Below, piece by piece: positions 54,286 to 63,922 of a stretch of 64,000 bases of DNA. The notes beneath the pieces were generated by a model. That model searched no databases. It was not told the DNA's origin and saw only the letters and a list, made by a program, of their open reading frames with translations. Origin of the DNA: Pseudomonas putida (GTDB lineage Bacteria > Pseudomonadota > Gammaproteobacteria > Pseudomonadales > Pseudomonadaceae); contig NZ_JANHLD010000005.1 of assembly GCF_028682455.1 (NCBI RefSeq), positions 1 through 64,000 on the forward strand. The letters are read 5' to 3'. The first letter of the stretch is position 1. Each line of letters starts with the position of its first letter. Made by a program: the position numbers and the translations under genes.

Positions 54286-54963
54286 ATGCAATACAATCTC
54301 ACCAGAATCGACCCGGATGCGCCTAACGAGCAGTATCCAATCGGTGAACGGGAAACCGTCTCCGACTCGCTGCTAGAGGACCAGGTCCACAAGAACATCT
54401 TCATGGGCAAACTTGAAGATGTGCTCAGTGGCGCGGTCAACTGGGGGCGTAAGAACTCCCTGTGGCCGTACAACTTCGGCCTCTCCTGCTGCTACGTGGA
54501 AATGACCACGGCCTTCACGGCGCCCCACGACATCGCCCGCTTCGGCGCCGAAGTCATCCGGGCATCGCCGCGCCAGGCCGACTTCATGGTCATCGCCGGC
54601 ACCTGCTTCATCAAGATGGCGCCGATCATCCAGCGCCTGTACGAGCAGATGCTCGAGCCCAAGTGGGTCATCTCCATGGGTTCGTGCGCCAACTCCGGCG
54701 GCATGTACGACATTTACTCGGTCGTTCAGGGGGTCGACAAGTTCCTCCCCGTGGATGTCTATGTGCCTGGCTGCCCGCCTCGCCCTGAAGCCTTCCTGCA
54801 AGGCCTGATGCTGTTGCAGGAGTCGATTGGCCAGGAGCGTCGTCCTCTTTCCTGGGTTGTCGGTGATCAAGGCATTTACCGTGCCGAGATGCCGTCGCAG
54901 AAAGAGCAACGCCGTGAACAGCGCATCCAGGTCACCAACCTGCGCAGCCCCGACGAAGTCTGA
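54286..54963 (+). CDS. nuoB: NADH-quinone oxidoreductase subunit B
   Basis: The 225-residue subunit carries cluster N2, the last Fe-S centre before quinone, with ligands in LSCCYVE, AGTCFIK and PGCPPRPEA. ATG 54286 is used, with GAGG about 10 nt upstream; it lies 10 nt after nuoA. Confidence 0.97.
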   Translation: MQYNLTRIDPDAPNEQYPIGERETVSDSLLEDQVHKNIFMGKLEDVLSGAVNWGRKNSLWPYNFGLSCCYVEMTTAFTAPHDIARFGAEVIRASPRQADFMVIAGTCFIKMAPIIQRLYEQMLEPKWVISMGSCANSGGMYDIYSVVQGVDKFLPVDVYVPGCPPRPEAFLQGLMLLQESIGQERRPLSWVVGDQGIYRAEMPSQKEQRREQRIQVTNLRSPDEV

Positions 54964-55041
54964 TCCAGCTATCTGTTGCCTGCGCATGCGCGACAGGCAG
55001 CCTGGCTTCATTCTCTACGTTGACCGAAAGCGACCGAGACC

Positions 55042-56823
55042 ATGACAGCGGACACCGCTATTTATATCCCGCCTTACAAGGCTGACGACCAGGATGTGGT
55101 CGTCGAACTGAACAACAAATTCGGCCCCGAGGCGTTCGTCGCCCAGGAAACCCGCACCGGCATGCCGGTGCTTTGGGTTACCCGCGCCAAACTCAAGGAA
55201 GTCCTGGGCTTCCTGCGCAATGTCGCCAAGCCGTACAGCATGCTCTACGACCTGCACGGTGTGGACGAGCGCCTGCGCACCCAGCGCCGTGGCCTGCCAG
55301 GTGCCGACTTCAGCGTGTTCTACCACCTGCTCTCGGTGGAACGGAACAGCGACGTGATGATCAAGGTGGCCTTGAGCGAAGGCGACCTGAACCTGCCCAC
55401 CGTGACCGGTATCTGGCCCAACGCCAACTGGTACGAGCGTGAAGTCTGGGACATGTTCGGCATCGACTTTGCCGGCCACCCTCACCTGACCCGCATCATG
55501 ATGCCGCCGACCTGGGAAGGTCACCCGCTGCGCAAGGACTACCCTGCCCGCGCCACCGAATTCGACCCGTACAGCCTGACCCTGGCCAAGCAGCAGCTCG
55601 AGGAAGAAGCCGCGCGCTTCAACCCGGAAGCCTGGGGCATGAAGCGCCACGGCGCCAACGAAGACTACATGTTCCTCAACCTGGGCCCGAACCACCCATC
55701 GGCCCACGGTGCCTTCCGTATTGTGCTGCAGCTGGACGGTGAAGAGATTGTCGACTGCGTCCCGGACATCGGCTACCACCACCGTGGTGCCGAGAAGATG
55801 GCCGAGCGCCAGTCCTGGCACAGCTTCATTCCCTACACCGACCGTATCGACTACCTCGGCGGGGTGATGAACAACCTGCCCTACGTACTCGCGGTCGAGA
55901 AGCTGGCCGGCATCCAGGTGCCCCAGAAGGTCGACGTGATTCGCATCATGCTCGCCGAGTTCTTCCGGATCACCAGCCACCTCTTGTTCCTGGGTACCTA
56001 CATCCAGGACGTCGGCGCCATGACCCCGGTGTTCTTCACCTTCACCGACCGCCAGCGCGCCTACACCGTGATCGAAGCCATCACCGGCTTCCGCCTACAC
56101 CCGGCCTGGTACCGCATCGGCGGTGTTGCCCACGACCTGCCGCGCGGCTGGGACAAACTGGTGAAAGACTTCGTCGAATGGCTGCCAAAGCGCCTGGACG
56201 AATACACCAAGGCTGCCCTGCAGAACAGCATTCTCAAGGGCCGTACCATCGGCGTTGCCCAGTACAACACCAAAGAGGCCCTGGAATGGGGCGTCACTGG
56301 TGCTGGCCTGCGTTCCACCGGCCTGGACTTCGACCTGCGCAAAGCCCGCCCTTATTCCGGCTACGAGAACTTCGAGTTCGAAGTGCCGCTGGCCCACAAC
56401 GGCGATGCCTACGATCGCTGCATGGTCCGTGTCGAGGAGATGCGCCAGAGTATCCGCATCATCGACCAGTGCCTGCGCAACATGCCGGAAGGCCCGTACA
56501 AGGCGGATCACCCGCTGACCACGCCGCCGCCGAAAGAGCGCACCCTGCAGCACATCGAAACCCTGATCACCCACTTCCTGCAGGTTTCGTGGGGCCCGGT
56601 CATGCCGGCCAACGAATCCTTCCAGATGATCGAGGCGACCAAGGGCATCAACAGTTACTACCTGACGAGCGACGGCGGCACCATGAGCTACCGCACCCGG
56701 ATCCGTACCCCGAGCTACCCGCACCTGCAGCAGATCCCTTCGGTGATTCGCGGCAGCATGGTCGCGGACCTCATTGCGTACCTGGGCAGTATCGACTTCG
56801 TTATGGCTGACGTGGACCGCTAA
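55042..56823 (+). CDS. nuoCD: NADH-quinone oxidoreductase fused subunits C and D
   Basis: The 593-residue protein fuses NuoC (about 1 to 190; WYEREVWDMFGIDFAGHPHLTRIMMPPTWEGHPLRKDYP) with NuoD (about 205 to 593; GPNHPSAHGAFRIVLQLDGE, then DRIDYLGGVMNNLPY). NuoD forms the quinone cavity with NuoB. The fusion is typical of E. coli and Pseudomonas. Confidence 0.97.
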   Translation: MTADTAIYIPPYKADDQDVVVELNNKFGPEAFVAQETRTGMPVLWVTRAKLKEVLGFLRNVAKPYSMLYDLHGVDERLRTQRRGLPGADFSVFYHLLSVERNSDVMIKVALSEGDLNLPTVTGIWPNANWYEREVWDMFGIDFAGHPHLTRIMMPPTWEGHPLRKDYPARATEFDPYSLTLAKQQLEEEAARFNPEAWGMKRHGANEDYMFLNLGPNHPSAHGAFRIVLQLDGEEIVDCVPDIGYHHRGAEKMAERQSWHSFIPYTDRIDYLGGVMNNLPYVLAVEKLAGIQVPQKVDVIRIMLAEFFRITSHLLFLGTYIQDVGAMTPVFFTFTDRQRAYTVIEAITGFRLHPAWYRIGGVAHDLPRGWDKLVKDFVEWLPKRLDEYTKAALQNSILKGRTIGVAQYNTKEALEWGVTGAGLRSTGLDFDLRKARPYSGYENFEFEVPLAHNGDAYDRCMVRVEEMRQSIRIIDQCLRNMPEGPYKADHPLTTPPPKERTLQHIETLITHFLQVSWGPVMPANESFQMIEATKGINSYYLTSDGGTMSYRTRIRTPSYPHLQQIPSVIRGSMVADLIAYLGSIDFVMADVDR

Positions 56824-56825
56824 GC

Positions 56826-57323
56826 ATGAACAGCACGCTTATCCAAACCGACCGTTTCGCCCTGAGCGAAACCGAGCGCTCGGCCATCGAGCACGAGATG
56901 CATCACTACGAGGACCCGCGCGCGGCGTCCATCGAAGCCCTGAAGATCGTCCAGAAGGAACGCGGCTGGGTGCCTGACGGCGCCATCTATGCCATCGGCG
57001 AAGTGCTCGGCATTCCTGCCAGCGATGTCGAAGGCGTGGCCACCTTCTATAGTCAGATCTTCCGTCAGCCGGTTGGCCGGCACATCATCCGCGTCTGCGA
57101 CAGCATGGTCTGCTACATCGGCGGCCACGAGTCCGTGGTCAGCCAGATCCAGAGCGAGCTGGGTATCGGCCTGGGCCAGACCACCGCCGACGGTCGCTTC
57201 ACCCTGCTGCCAGTGTGCTGCCTGGGTAACTGCGACAAGGCACCGGCACTGATGATCGACGACGACACCTTTGGCGACGTCCAGCCTGCTGGCGTTTCCA
57301 AACTGCTGGAGGGTTACGTATGA
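56826..57323 (+). CDS. nuoE: NADH-quinone oxidoreductase subunit E
   Basis: The 165-residue thioredoxin-like subunit holds the 2Fe-2S cluster N1a. Its ligands are CDSMVC and, about 36 residues later, CLGNC. It lies 2 nt after nuoCD and overlaps nuoF by 4 nt. Confidence 0.97.
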   Translation: MNSTLIQTDRFALSETERSAIEHEMHHYEDPRAASIEALKIVQKERGWVPDGAIYAIGEVLGIPASDVEGVATFYSQIFRQPVGRHIIRVCDSMVCYIGGHESVVSQIQSELGIGLGQTTADGRFTLLPVCCLGNCDKAPALMIDDDTFGDVQPAGVSKLLEGYV

Positions 57324-58687
57324 CCATCACTTCCTTCGGTCCGGCCAACCGTATCGCCCGTTCAGCTGAAACCCATCCGCTGACCTGGCGCCTGCGTGAC
57401 GACGGCGAGCCGATCTGGCTCGACGAGTACCAGGCCAAGGACGGCTACGCTGCGGCCCGCAAGGCGCTGGCGCAAATGTCCCAGGACGATATCGTCCAGA
57501 CCGTGAAAGATTCCGGCCTCAAGGGTCGTGGCGGTGCGGGCTTCCCCACCGGCGTCAAATGGGGCCTGATGCCCAAAGACGAATCCATGAACATCCGCTA
57601 CCTGCTGTGCAACGCGGACGAAATGGAGCCCAACACCTGGAAAGACCGCATGCTGATGGAGCAACAGCCCCATCTGCTGATCGAAGGCATGCTGATCAGC
57701 GCCCGTGCGCTCAAGGCCTACCGCGGCTACATCTTCCTGCGTGGCGAATACACCACCGCAGCGCGCAACCTCAACCGCGCGGTCGAAGAAGCCAAGGCTG
57801 CCGGCCTGCTGGGCAAGAACATCCTGGGCAGCGGCTTCGATTTCGAGCTGTTCGTCCACACCGGCGCCGGTCGTTACATCTGCGGTGAAGAAACCGCACT
57901 GATCAACTCCCTCGAAGGCCGCCGCGCCAACCCACGCTCCAAGCCGCCCTTCCCTGCCGCCGTTGGCGTCTGGGGCAAGCCGACCTGCGTGAACAACGTC
58001 GAGACCCTGTGCAACGTGCCGGCTATCGTCGGCAACGGCATCGACTGGTACAAGTCGCTGGCCCGCGAAGGCTCCGAAGACCACGGCACCAAGCTGATGG
58101 GCTTCTCCGGCAAGGTCAAGAACCCCGGCCTGTGGGAACTGCCCTTCGGCGTTACCGCCCGCGAGCTGTTCGAAGACTACGCCGGCGGCATGCGCGATGG
58201 CTTCAAGCTCAAGTGCTGGCAACCAGGTGGTGCCGGTACCGGTTTCCTCCTGCCTGAACACCTGGATGCACAAATGTACGCCGGTGGCATCGCCAAAGTC
58301 GGCACCCGCATGGGTACTGGCCTGGCCATGGCCGTGGACGACAGCATCAACATGGTGTCGCTGCTGCGCAACATGGAAGAGTTCTTTGCCCGCGAATCGT
58401 GCGGCTTCTGCACCCCGTGCCGCGATGGCCTGCCGTGGAGCGTCAAGCTCCTGCGCGCCCTCGAGAAAGGCCAGGGCCAGCAGGGCGACATCGAGACGCT
58501 GCTGGGCCTGGTCGGTTTCCTCGGCCCAGGCAAGACCTTCTGTGCACACGCACCAGGTGCTGTGGAGCCGCTGGGTAGCGCGATCAAGTACTTCCGCCCC
58601 GAGTTCGAGGCCGGCATTGCGTCTGCTGCTCCAGCAGCCGCTGCCCTGCGCCCGGACCTGGCGAAGCCGATCGTCGTCGGCGCATAA
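57320..58687 (+). CDS. nuoF: NADH-quinone oxidoreductase subunit F
   Basis: The 455-residue NADH-binding subunit has the FMN/NADH site GRGGAGFPTGVKWGLM and the 4Fe-4S cluster N3 ligands in ESCGFCTPCRDG, with a distal cysteine in KTFCAHAPGA. It takes hydride from NADH. GGAGGG precedes ATG 57320. It is followed by a 133-bp gap before nuoG. Confidence 0.97.
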   Translation: MTITSFGPANRIARSAETHPLTWRLRDDGEPIWLDEYQAKDGYAAARKALAQMSQDDIVQTVKDSGLKGRGGAGFPTGVKWGLMPKDESMNIRYLLCNADEMEPNTWKDRMLMEQQPHLLIEGMLISARALKAYRGYIFLRGEYTTAARNLNRAVEEAKAAGLLGKNILGSGFDFELFVHTGAGRYICGEETALINSLEGRRANPRSKPPFPAAVGVWGKPTCVNNVETLCNVPAIVGNGIDWYKSLAREGSEDHGTKLMGFSGKVKNPGLWELPFGVTARELFEDYAGGMRDGFKLKCWQPGGAGTGFLLPEHLDAQMYAGGIAKVGTRMGTGLAMAVDDSINMVSLLRNMEEFFARESCGFCTPCRDGLPWSVKLLRALEKGQGQQGDIETLLGLVGFLGPGKTFCAHAPGAVEPLGSAIKYFRPEFEAGIASAAPAAAALRPDLAKPIVVGA

Positions 58688-58820
58688 CGAATAGAAATGC
58701 GGACGGTCCGTGCCGTCCGCTGCTTGCCCAGCTCGCTCGGGGATACCTGTCGCGGGCTGCAGGCACACAGTTTTCCATTAGCCACGCCCGCACACGCGGG
58801 CCAACGAAGAACTTTGAACC

Positions 58821-61535
58821 ATGGCCACTATCCACGTAGACGGCAAAGAGCTCGAAGTCAACGGCGCAGACAACCTGTTACAGGCGTGTCTGTCGCTCGG
58901 CCTCGACATCCCCTATTTCTGCTGGCACCCGGCGCTCGGTAGCGTCGGCGCCTGCCGCCAGTGCGCGGTCAAGCAGTACACCGACGAGAACGACACCCGT
59001 GGTCGTATCGTCATGTCCTGCATGACCCCTGCCTCTGATGGCAGCTGGATTTCCATCGAAGACGAAGAAGCCAAGGTATTCCGGGCCAGCGTCGTCGAAT
59101 GGCTGATGACCAACCACCCGCACGACTGCCCGGTCTGCGAGGAAGGCGGTCACTGCCACCTGCAAGACATGACGGTAATGACCGGCCACAACGAGCGCCG
59201 CTACCGTTTCACCAAGCGTACCCACCAGAACCAGGAGCTCGGCCCGTTCATCGCCCACGAGATGAACCGCTGCATCGCCTGCTACCGCTGTGTGCGCTAC
59301 TACAAGGACTACGCCGGCGGTACCGACCTGGGTGTGTTCGGTGCCCACGACAACGTCTACTTCGGTCGCGTTGAAGACGGCGCGCTGGAAAGCGAGTTCT
59401 CCGGCAACCTCACCGAGGTCTGCCCGACCGGTGTGTTCACCGACAAGACCCACTCCGAGCGCTACAACCGTAAGTGGGACATGCAGTTCGCCCCGAGCAT
59501 CTGCCATGGCTGCTCCAGCGGTTGCAACATCAGCCCGGGTGAGCGCTACGGCGAGCTACGCCGTATCGAGAACCGCTACAACGGTTCGGTCAACCAATAC
59601 TTCCTCTGCGACCGTGGCCGCTTCGGCTATGGCTACGTCAACCGTACCGACCGCCCACGTCAGCCACTGCTGGCCGACGGTACCAAGCTGAGCCTGGACG
59701 CGGCCCTCGACAAGGCCGCCGACATGCTGCGAGGTCGCAACATCGTCGGCATCGGTTCGCCTCGCGCCAGCCTCGAGAGCAACTACGGCCTGCGCGAGCT
59801 GGTCGGTGCCGAGCACTTCTACTCGGGTATGGAAGCCGGTGAGCTGGAGCGCGTGCGCCTGGCCTTGCAGGTACTGAACGACAGCCCGCTGCCAGTCCCT
59901 ACCCTGCGCGAAATGGAAGACCACGATGCGGTGTTCGTCCTCGGCGAAGACCTGACCCAGACCGCTGCCCGCGTGGCCCTGGCCCTGCGCCAGTCGGTCA
60001 AGGGCAAGGCCGAAGCCATGGCCGATGCCATGCGCGTACAGCCTTGGCTCGACGCTGCGGTGAAGAACATCGGCCAGCACGCCATGTACCCGCTGTTCAT
60101 CGCAAGCCTGGCCGAAACCAAGCTCGATGACGTCGCCGAAGAGTGCGTACACGCCGCTCCCGACGACCTGGCGCGCATCGGTTTCGCCGTCGCCCACGCC
60201 ATCGATCCAAGCGCTCCGGCCGTAGAAGGCCTGGACGCCGAGGCCCTGGAGCTGGCCAAGCGCATCGCCGATGCCCTGGTAGCCTCCAACCGTCCGCTGG
60301 TGGTTGCCGGTACGTCGCTGGGCTCCAAGGCCCTGATCGAAGCTGCCGCCAACATCGCCAAGGCGCTGAAACTACGCGAGAAGAACGGCTCCCTGAGCCT
60401 GGTGGTGCCTGAAGCCAACAGCCTCGGCCTGGCCATGCTCGGTGGCGAGTCCATCGACGCTGCCCTGGACGCTGTGATCAGCGGCAAGGCCGACGCCATC
60501 GTCGTGCTGGAAAACGACCTGTACAGCCGCGTGTCGGCCACCAAGGTCGACGCCGCCCTGGCCGCGGCCAAGGTGGTCATCGTTGCCGATCACCAGAAGA
60601 CCGCCACCACTGACCGCGCCCACCTGGTGCTGCCGGCGGCCACCTTCGCCGAAGGCGACGGTACCCTGGTCAGTCAGGAAGGTCGTGCCCAGCGCTTCTT
60701 CCAGGTGTTCGACCCAACCTACCTGGACAGCAGCATCCTGGTTCACGAAGGCTGGCGCTGGATGCACGCCCTGCGTGCCACCCTGCTCAACAAACCGGTC
60801 GACTGGACCCAGCTGGACCACGTCACCAGCGCCTGCGCCTCGGCCGCTGCGCAACTGACCGGCATCGTCAATGCCGCGCCATCTGCCTCGTTCCGCATCA
60901 AGGGCATGAAGCTGGCCCGTGAACCGCTGCGCTACTCCGGTCGTACCGCCATGCGCGCCAACATCAGCGTGCACGAGCCGCGTACCCCGCAAGACAAAGA
61001 CACCGCCTTCGCCTTCTCCATGGAAGGTTACTCGGGCTCGACCGAACCGCGCTCCCAGGTGCCATTCGCCTGGTCGCCGGGCTGGAACTCGCCGCAGGCC
61101 TGGAACAAGTTCCAGGACGAGGTCGGTGGTCACCTGCGCGCAGGCGATCCGGGTACCCGCCTGATCGAATCCCAGGGCGACAAGCTCAACTGGTTCGCAG
61201 CCATTCCGGGCGCCTTCTCCCCGGCCCGTGGCACCTGGCAGGCCGTACCGTTCTATCACCTGTTCGGCAGCGAAGAGAACTCCTCGCGCGCTGCCCCGGT
61301 GCAAGAGCGCATCCCGCAAGCCTACGTGGCGCTGGCCAAGTCCGAAGCCGACCGCCTGGGTGTCAACGACGGTGCGATGCTCAGCCTGAACGTGGCTGGC
61401 CAGACCCTGCGTCTGCCGCTGCGTATCAATGAAGAACTGGGCGCTGGCCTGGTTGCCCTGCCGAAAGGCCTGGCCGGTATCCCGCCAGCCATCTTCGGTG
61501 CATCCGTCGAAGGCCTGCAGGAGGCAGCACAATGA
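58821..61535 (+). CDS. nuoG: NADH-quinone oxidoreductase subunit G
   Basis: The 904-residue subunit has an N-terminal ferredoxin domain (CWHPALGSVGACRQC), the His-ligated cluster site HDCPVCEEGGHCHLQDM and a CIACYRC cluster. A molybdopterin-oxidoreductase-like domain without cofactor follows, including the CHGCSSGCN extra cluster N7. It relays electrons from NuoF to NuoI. Confidence 0.97.
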   Translation: MATIHVDGKELEVNGADNLLQACLSLGLDIPYFCWHPALGSVGACRQCAVKQYTDENDTRGRIVMSCMTPASDGSWISIEDEEAKVFRASVVEWLMTNHPHDCPVCEEGGHCHLQDMTVMTGHNERRYRFTKRTHQNQELGPFIAHEMNRCIACYRCVRYYKDYAGGTDLGVFGAHDNVYFGRVEDGALESEFSGNLTEVCPTGVFTDKTHSERYNRKWDMQFAPSICHGCSSGCNISPGERYGELRRIENRYNGSVNQYFLCDRGRFGYGYVNRTDRPRQPLLADGTKLSLDAALDKAADMLRGRNIVGIGSPRASLESNYGLRELVGAEHFYSGMEAGELERVRLALQVLNDSPLPVPTLREMEDHDAVFVLGEDLTQTAARVALALRQSVKGKAEAMADAMRVQPWLDAAVKNIGQHAMYPLFIASLAETKLDDVAEECVHAAPDDLARIGFAVAHAIDPSAPAVEGLDAEALELAKRIADALVASNRPLVVAGTSLGSKALIEAAANIAKALKLREKNGSLSLVVPEANSLGLAMLGGESIDAALDAVISGKADAIVVLENDLYSRVSATKVDAALAAAKVVIVADHQKTATTDRAHLVLPAATFAEGDGTLVSQEGRAQRFFQVFDPTYLDSSILVHEGWRWMHALRATLLNKPVDWTQLDHVTSACASAAAQLTGIVNAAPSASFRIKGMKLAREPLRYSGRTAMRANISVHEPRTPQDKDTAFAFSMEGYSGSTEPRSQVPFAWSPGWNSPQAWNKFQDEVGGHLRAGDPGTRLIESQGDKLNWFAAIPGAFSPARGTWQAVPFYHLFGSEENSSRAAPVQERIPQAYVALAKSEADRLGVNDGAMLSLNVAGQTLRLPLRINEELGAGLVALPKGLAGIPPAIFGASVEGLQEAAQ

Positions 61536-62539
61536 CCTGGTTCACCCCCGAAGTGATCGATGTGATCATCACCGTCGTCAAGGCCGTAGTGGTCTTGCTG
61601 GCCGTGGTGGTCTGCGGTGCGCTGCTCAGCTTCGTCGAGCGGCGCCTGCTGGGCTGGTGGCAGGACCGATACGGTCCGAACCGCGTGGGCCCGTTCGGTA
61701 TGTTCCAGATCGCCGCCGACATGCTGAAGATGTTCTTCAAGGAAGACTGGAACCCACCTTTCGTCGACAAGATGATCTTCACCCTGGCGCCGGTCGTGGC
61801 CATGAGTGCCTTGCTGATCGCCTTCGCCATCGTGCCGATCACCCCGACCTGGGGTGTCGCCGACCTGAACATCGGTTTGCTGTTCTTCTTCGCCATGGCT
61901 GGCCTGTCGGTTTACGCCGTACTGTTCGCCGGCTGGGCCTCGAACAACAAGTACGCCCTGCTCGGCAGCCTGCGGGCCTCGGCCCAGACCGTGTCGTACG
62001 AGGTGTTCATGGGCCTCGCGCTGATGGGCATCGTGGCGCAGGTTGGCTCGTTCAACATGCGTGACATCGTCGACTACCAGGCCCAGAACCTGTGGTTCAT
62101 CATTCCGCAGTTCTTCGGTTTCTGCACCTTCTTCATCGCTGGCGTGGCCGTGACTCACCGTCACCCCTTCGACCAGCCGGAAGCAGAACAGGAACTGGCC
62201 GACGGTTACCACATTGAATATGCCGGCATGAAGTGGGGCATGTTCTTCGTGGGTGAGTACATCGGCATCATCCTGATCTCGGCGTTGCTGGTAACCCTGT
62301 TCTTCGGTGGCTGGCACGGTCCGTTCGGCATCCTGCCGCAAGTACCGTTCCTGTGGTTCGCCCTGAAGACCGCGTTCTTCATCATGCTGTTCATCCTGCT
62401 GCGCGCCTCGATTCCGCGCCCGCGCTATGACCAGGTGATGGACTTCAGCTGGAAGTTCTGCCTGCCGCTGACCCTGATCAATTTGCTGGTGACCGCTGCG
62501 CTCGTGTTGCTCAACACGCCAGCTGTTGCGGCCCAGTGA
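61532..62539 (+). CDS. nuoH: NADH-quinone oxidoreductase subunit H
   Basis: The 335-residue membrane subunit has eight helices, the ERRLLGWWQDRYGPNRVGPFG loop and the acidic loop with AEQELADGYHIEYAGMKWGMFF. It joins the quinone site to the pumping arm. Its start overlaps the nuoG stop codon. Confidence 0.97.
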   Translation: MTWFTPEVIDVIITVVKAVVVLLAVVVCGALLSFVERRLLGWWQDRYGPNRVGPFGMFQIAADMLKMFFKEDWNPPFVDKMIFTLAPVVAMSALLIAFAIVPITPTWGVADLNIGLLFFFAMAGLSVYAVLFAGWASNNKYALLGSLRASAQTVSYEVFMGLALMGIVAQVGSFNMRDIVDYQAQNLWFIIPQFFGFCTFFIAGVAVTHRHPFDQPEAEQELADGYHIEYAGMKWGMFFVGEYIGIILISALLVTLFFGGWHGPFGILPQVPFLWFALKTAFFIMLFILLRASIPRPRYDQVMDFSWKFCLPLTLINLLVTAALVLLNTPAVAAQ

Positions 62540-62550
62540 GGATTTGACCC

Positions 62551-63099
62551 ATGTTCAAATATATTGGCGACATCGTTAAGGGCACCGGCACCCAGCTGCG
62601 CAGCCTGGTGATGGTGTTCTCTCACGGTTTTCGCAAACGTGACACCCTGCAGTACCCCGAAGAGCCGGTCTACCTGCCGCCACGCTACCGTGGCCGCATC
62701 GTCCTGACCCGCGACCCGGATGGCGAAGAGCGCTGCGTAGCTTGCAACCTGTGTGCCGTGGCCTGCCCGGTCGGTTGCATCTCGCTGCAGAAAGCCGAGA
62801 CAGAAGACGGCCGTTGGTACCCGGAGTTCTTCCGCATCAACTTCTCCCGTTGCATTTTCTGCGGCCTCTGCGAGGAAGCCTGCCCGACCACCGCGATCCA
62901 GCTCACGCCGGATTTCGAAATGGCCGAGTTCAAACGTCAGGATCTGGTGTACGAGAAAGAAGATCTGCTGATCTCCGGTCCCGGCAAGAACCCTGACTAC
63001 AACTTCTACCGTGTTGCAGGTATGGCTGTTGCCGGCAAGCCGAAAGGCGCCGCGCAGAACGAAGCCGAGCCGATCAACGTGAAGAGCTTGCTCCCTTAA
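62551..63099 (+). CDS. nuoI: NADH-quinone oxidoreductase subunit I
   Basis: The 182-residue subunit holds clusters N6a and N6b in two ferredoxin motifs, CVACNLCAVACPVGC and CIFCGLCEEACPTTA. It carries electrons to NuoB. It lies 11 nt after nuoH. Confidence 0.97.
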   Translation: MFKYIGDIVKGTGTQLRSLVMVFSHGFRKRDTLQYPEEPVYLPPRYRGRIVLTRDPDGEERCVACNLCAVACPVGCISLQKAETEDGRWYPEFFRINFSRCIFCGLCEEACPTTAIQLTPDFEMAEFKRQDLVYEKEDLLISGPGKNPDYNFYRVAGMAVAGKPKGAAQNEAEPINVKSLLP

Positions 63100-63108
63100 G
63101 GAAGAAAG

Positions 63109-63609
63109 ATGGAATTCGCTTTCTATTTCGCATCCGGTGTCGCTGTGGTGTCCACCCTTCGGGTGATCACCAACACCAACCCCGTGCACGCCCTGCTCTA
63201 CCTGATCATTTCGCTGATCTCCGTGGCGATGACCTTCTTCGCCCTCGGCGCTCCGTTCGCCGGTGTCCTGGAAGTGATCGCCTACGCTGGCGCCATCATG
63301 GTGCTGTTCGTCTTCGTGGTGATGATGCTCAACCTGGGGCCGGCTTCGGTCGCCCAGGAACGGGGCTGGCTCAAGCCGGGTATCTGGCTGGGCCCTGTGG
63401 TCCTGGCCTCGCTGCTGCTGCTTGAACTGCTGTATGTGCTGTTCAGCAACCAGAGCGGTGCCAGCATCGGCCACACCACGGTCGACGCCAAGGCAGTCGG
63501 CATCAGCCTGTATGGTCCTTACCTGCTGGTGGTGGAACTGGCCTCGATGCTGCTGCTCGCTGCAGCGGTGACGGCTTTCCATCTCGGCCGCAACGAGGCG
63601 AAGGAGTAA
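63109..63609 (+). CDS. nuoJ: NADH-quinone oxidoreductase subunit J
   Basis: The 166-residue membrane subunit has five helices, including the conserved EVIAYAGAIMVLFVFVVMML helix that contains a pi-bulge in known structures. AAGGAAG precedes ATG 63109. Confidence 0.96.
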   Translation: MEFAFYFASGVAVVSTLRVITNTNPVHALLYLIISLISVAMTFFALGAPFAGVLEVIAYAGAIMVLFVFVVMMLNLGPASVAQERGWLKPGIWLGPVVLASLLLLELLYVLFSNQSGASIGHTTVDAKAVGISLYGPYLLVVELASMLLLAAAVTAFHLGRNEAKE

Positions 63610-63613
63610 TCAC

Positions 63614-63922
63614 ATGCCTGCAATTCCTCTCGAACACGGTCTGGCCGTCGCCGGCATCCTGTTCTGCCTCGGTCTGGTCGGCCTGATGGTGCGCCGCAAC
63701 ATTCTTTTCGTGTTGATGAGCCTGGAAATCATGATGAACGCCTCTGCTCTGGCCTTCATCGTCGCCGGTAGCCGCTGGGCGCAGCCAGATGGACAGATCA
63801 TGTTCATCCTGGTGATCAGCCTGGCAGCCGCCGAGGCCAGTATCGGCCTGGCGATCCTGCTGCAGCTGTATCGCCGCTTCCACACTCTCGACATCGATGC
63901 AGCCAGTGAGATGCGCGGATGA
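63614..63922 (+). CDS. nuoK: NADH-quinone oxidoreductase subunit K
   Basis: The 102-residue membrane subunit has three helices with two buried glutamates (in MSLEIMMNA and LAAAEASIGLAI) that are part of the proton path. It starts 4 nt after nuoJ and overlaps nuoL by 4 nt. Confidence 0.96.
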   Translation: MPAIPLEHGLAVAGILFCLGLVGLMVRRNILFVLMSLEIMMNASALAFIVAGSRWAQPDGQIMFILVISLAAAEASIGLAILLQLYRRFHTLDIDAASEMRG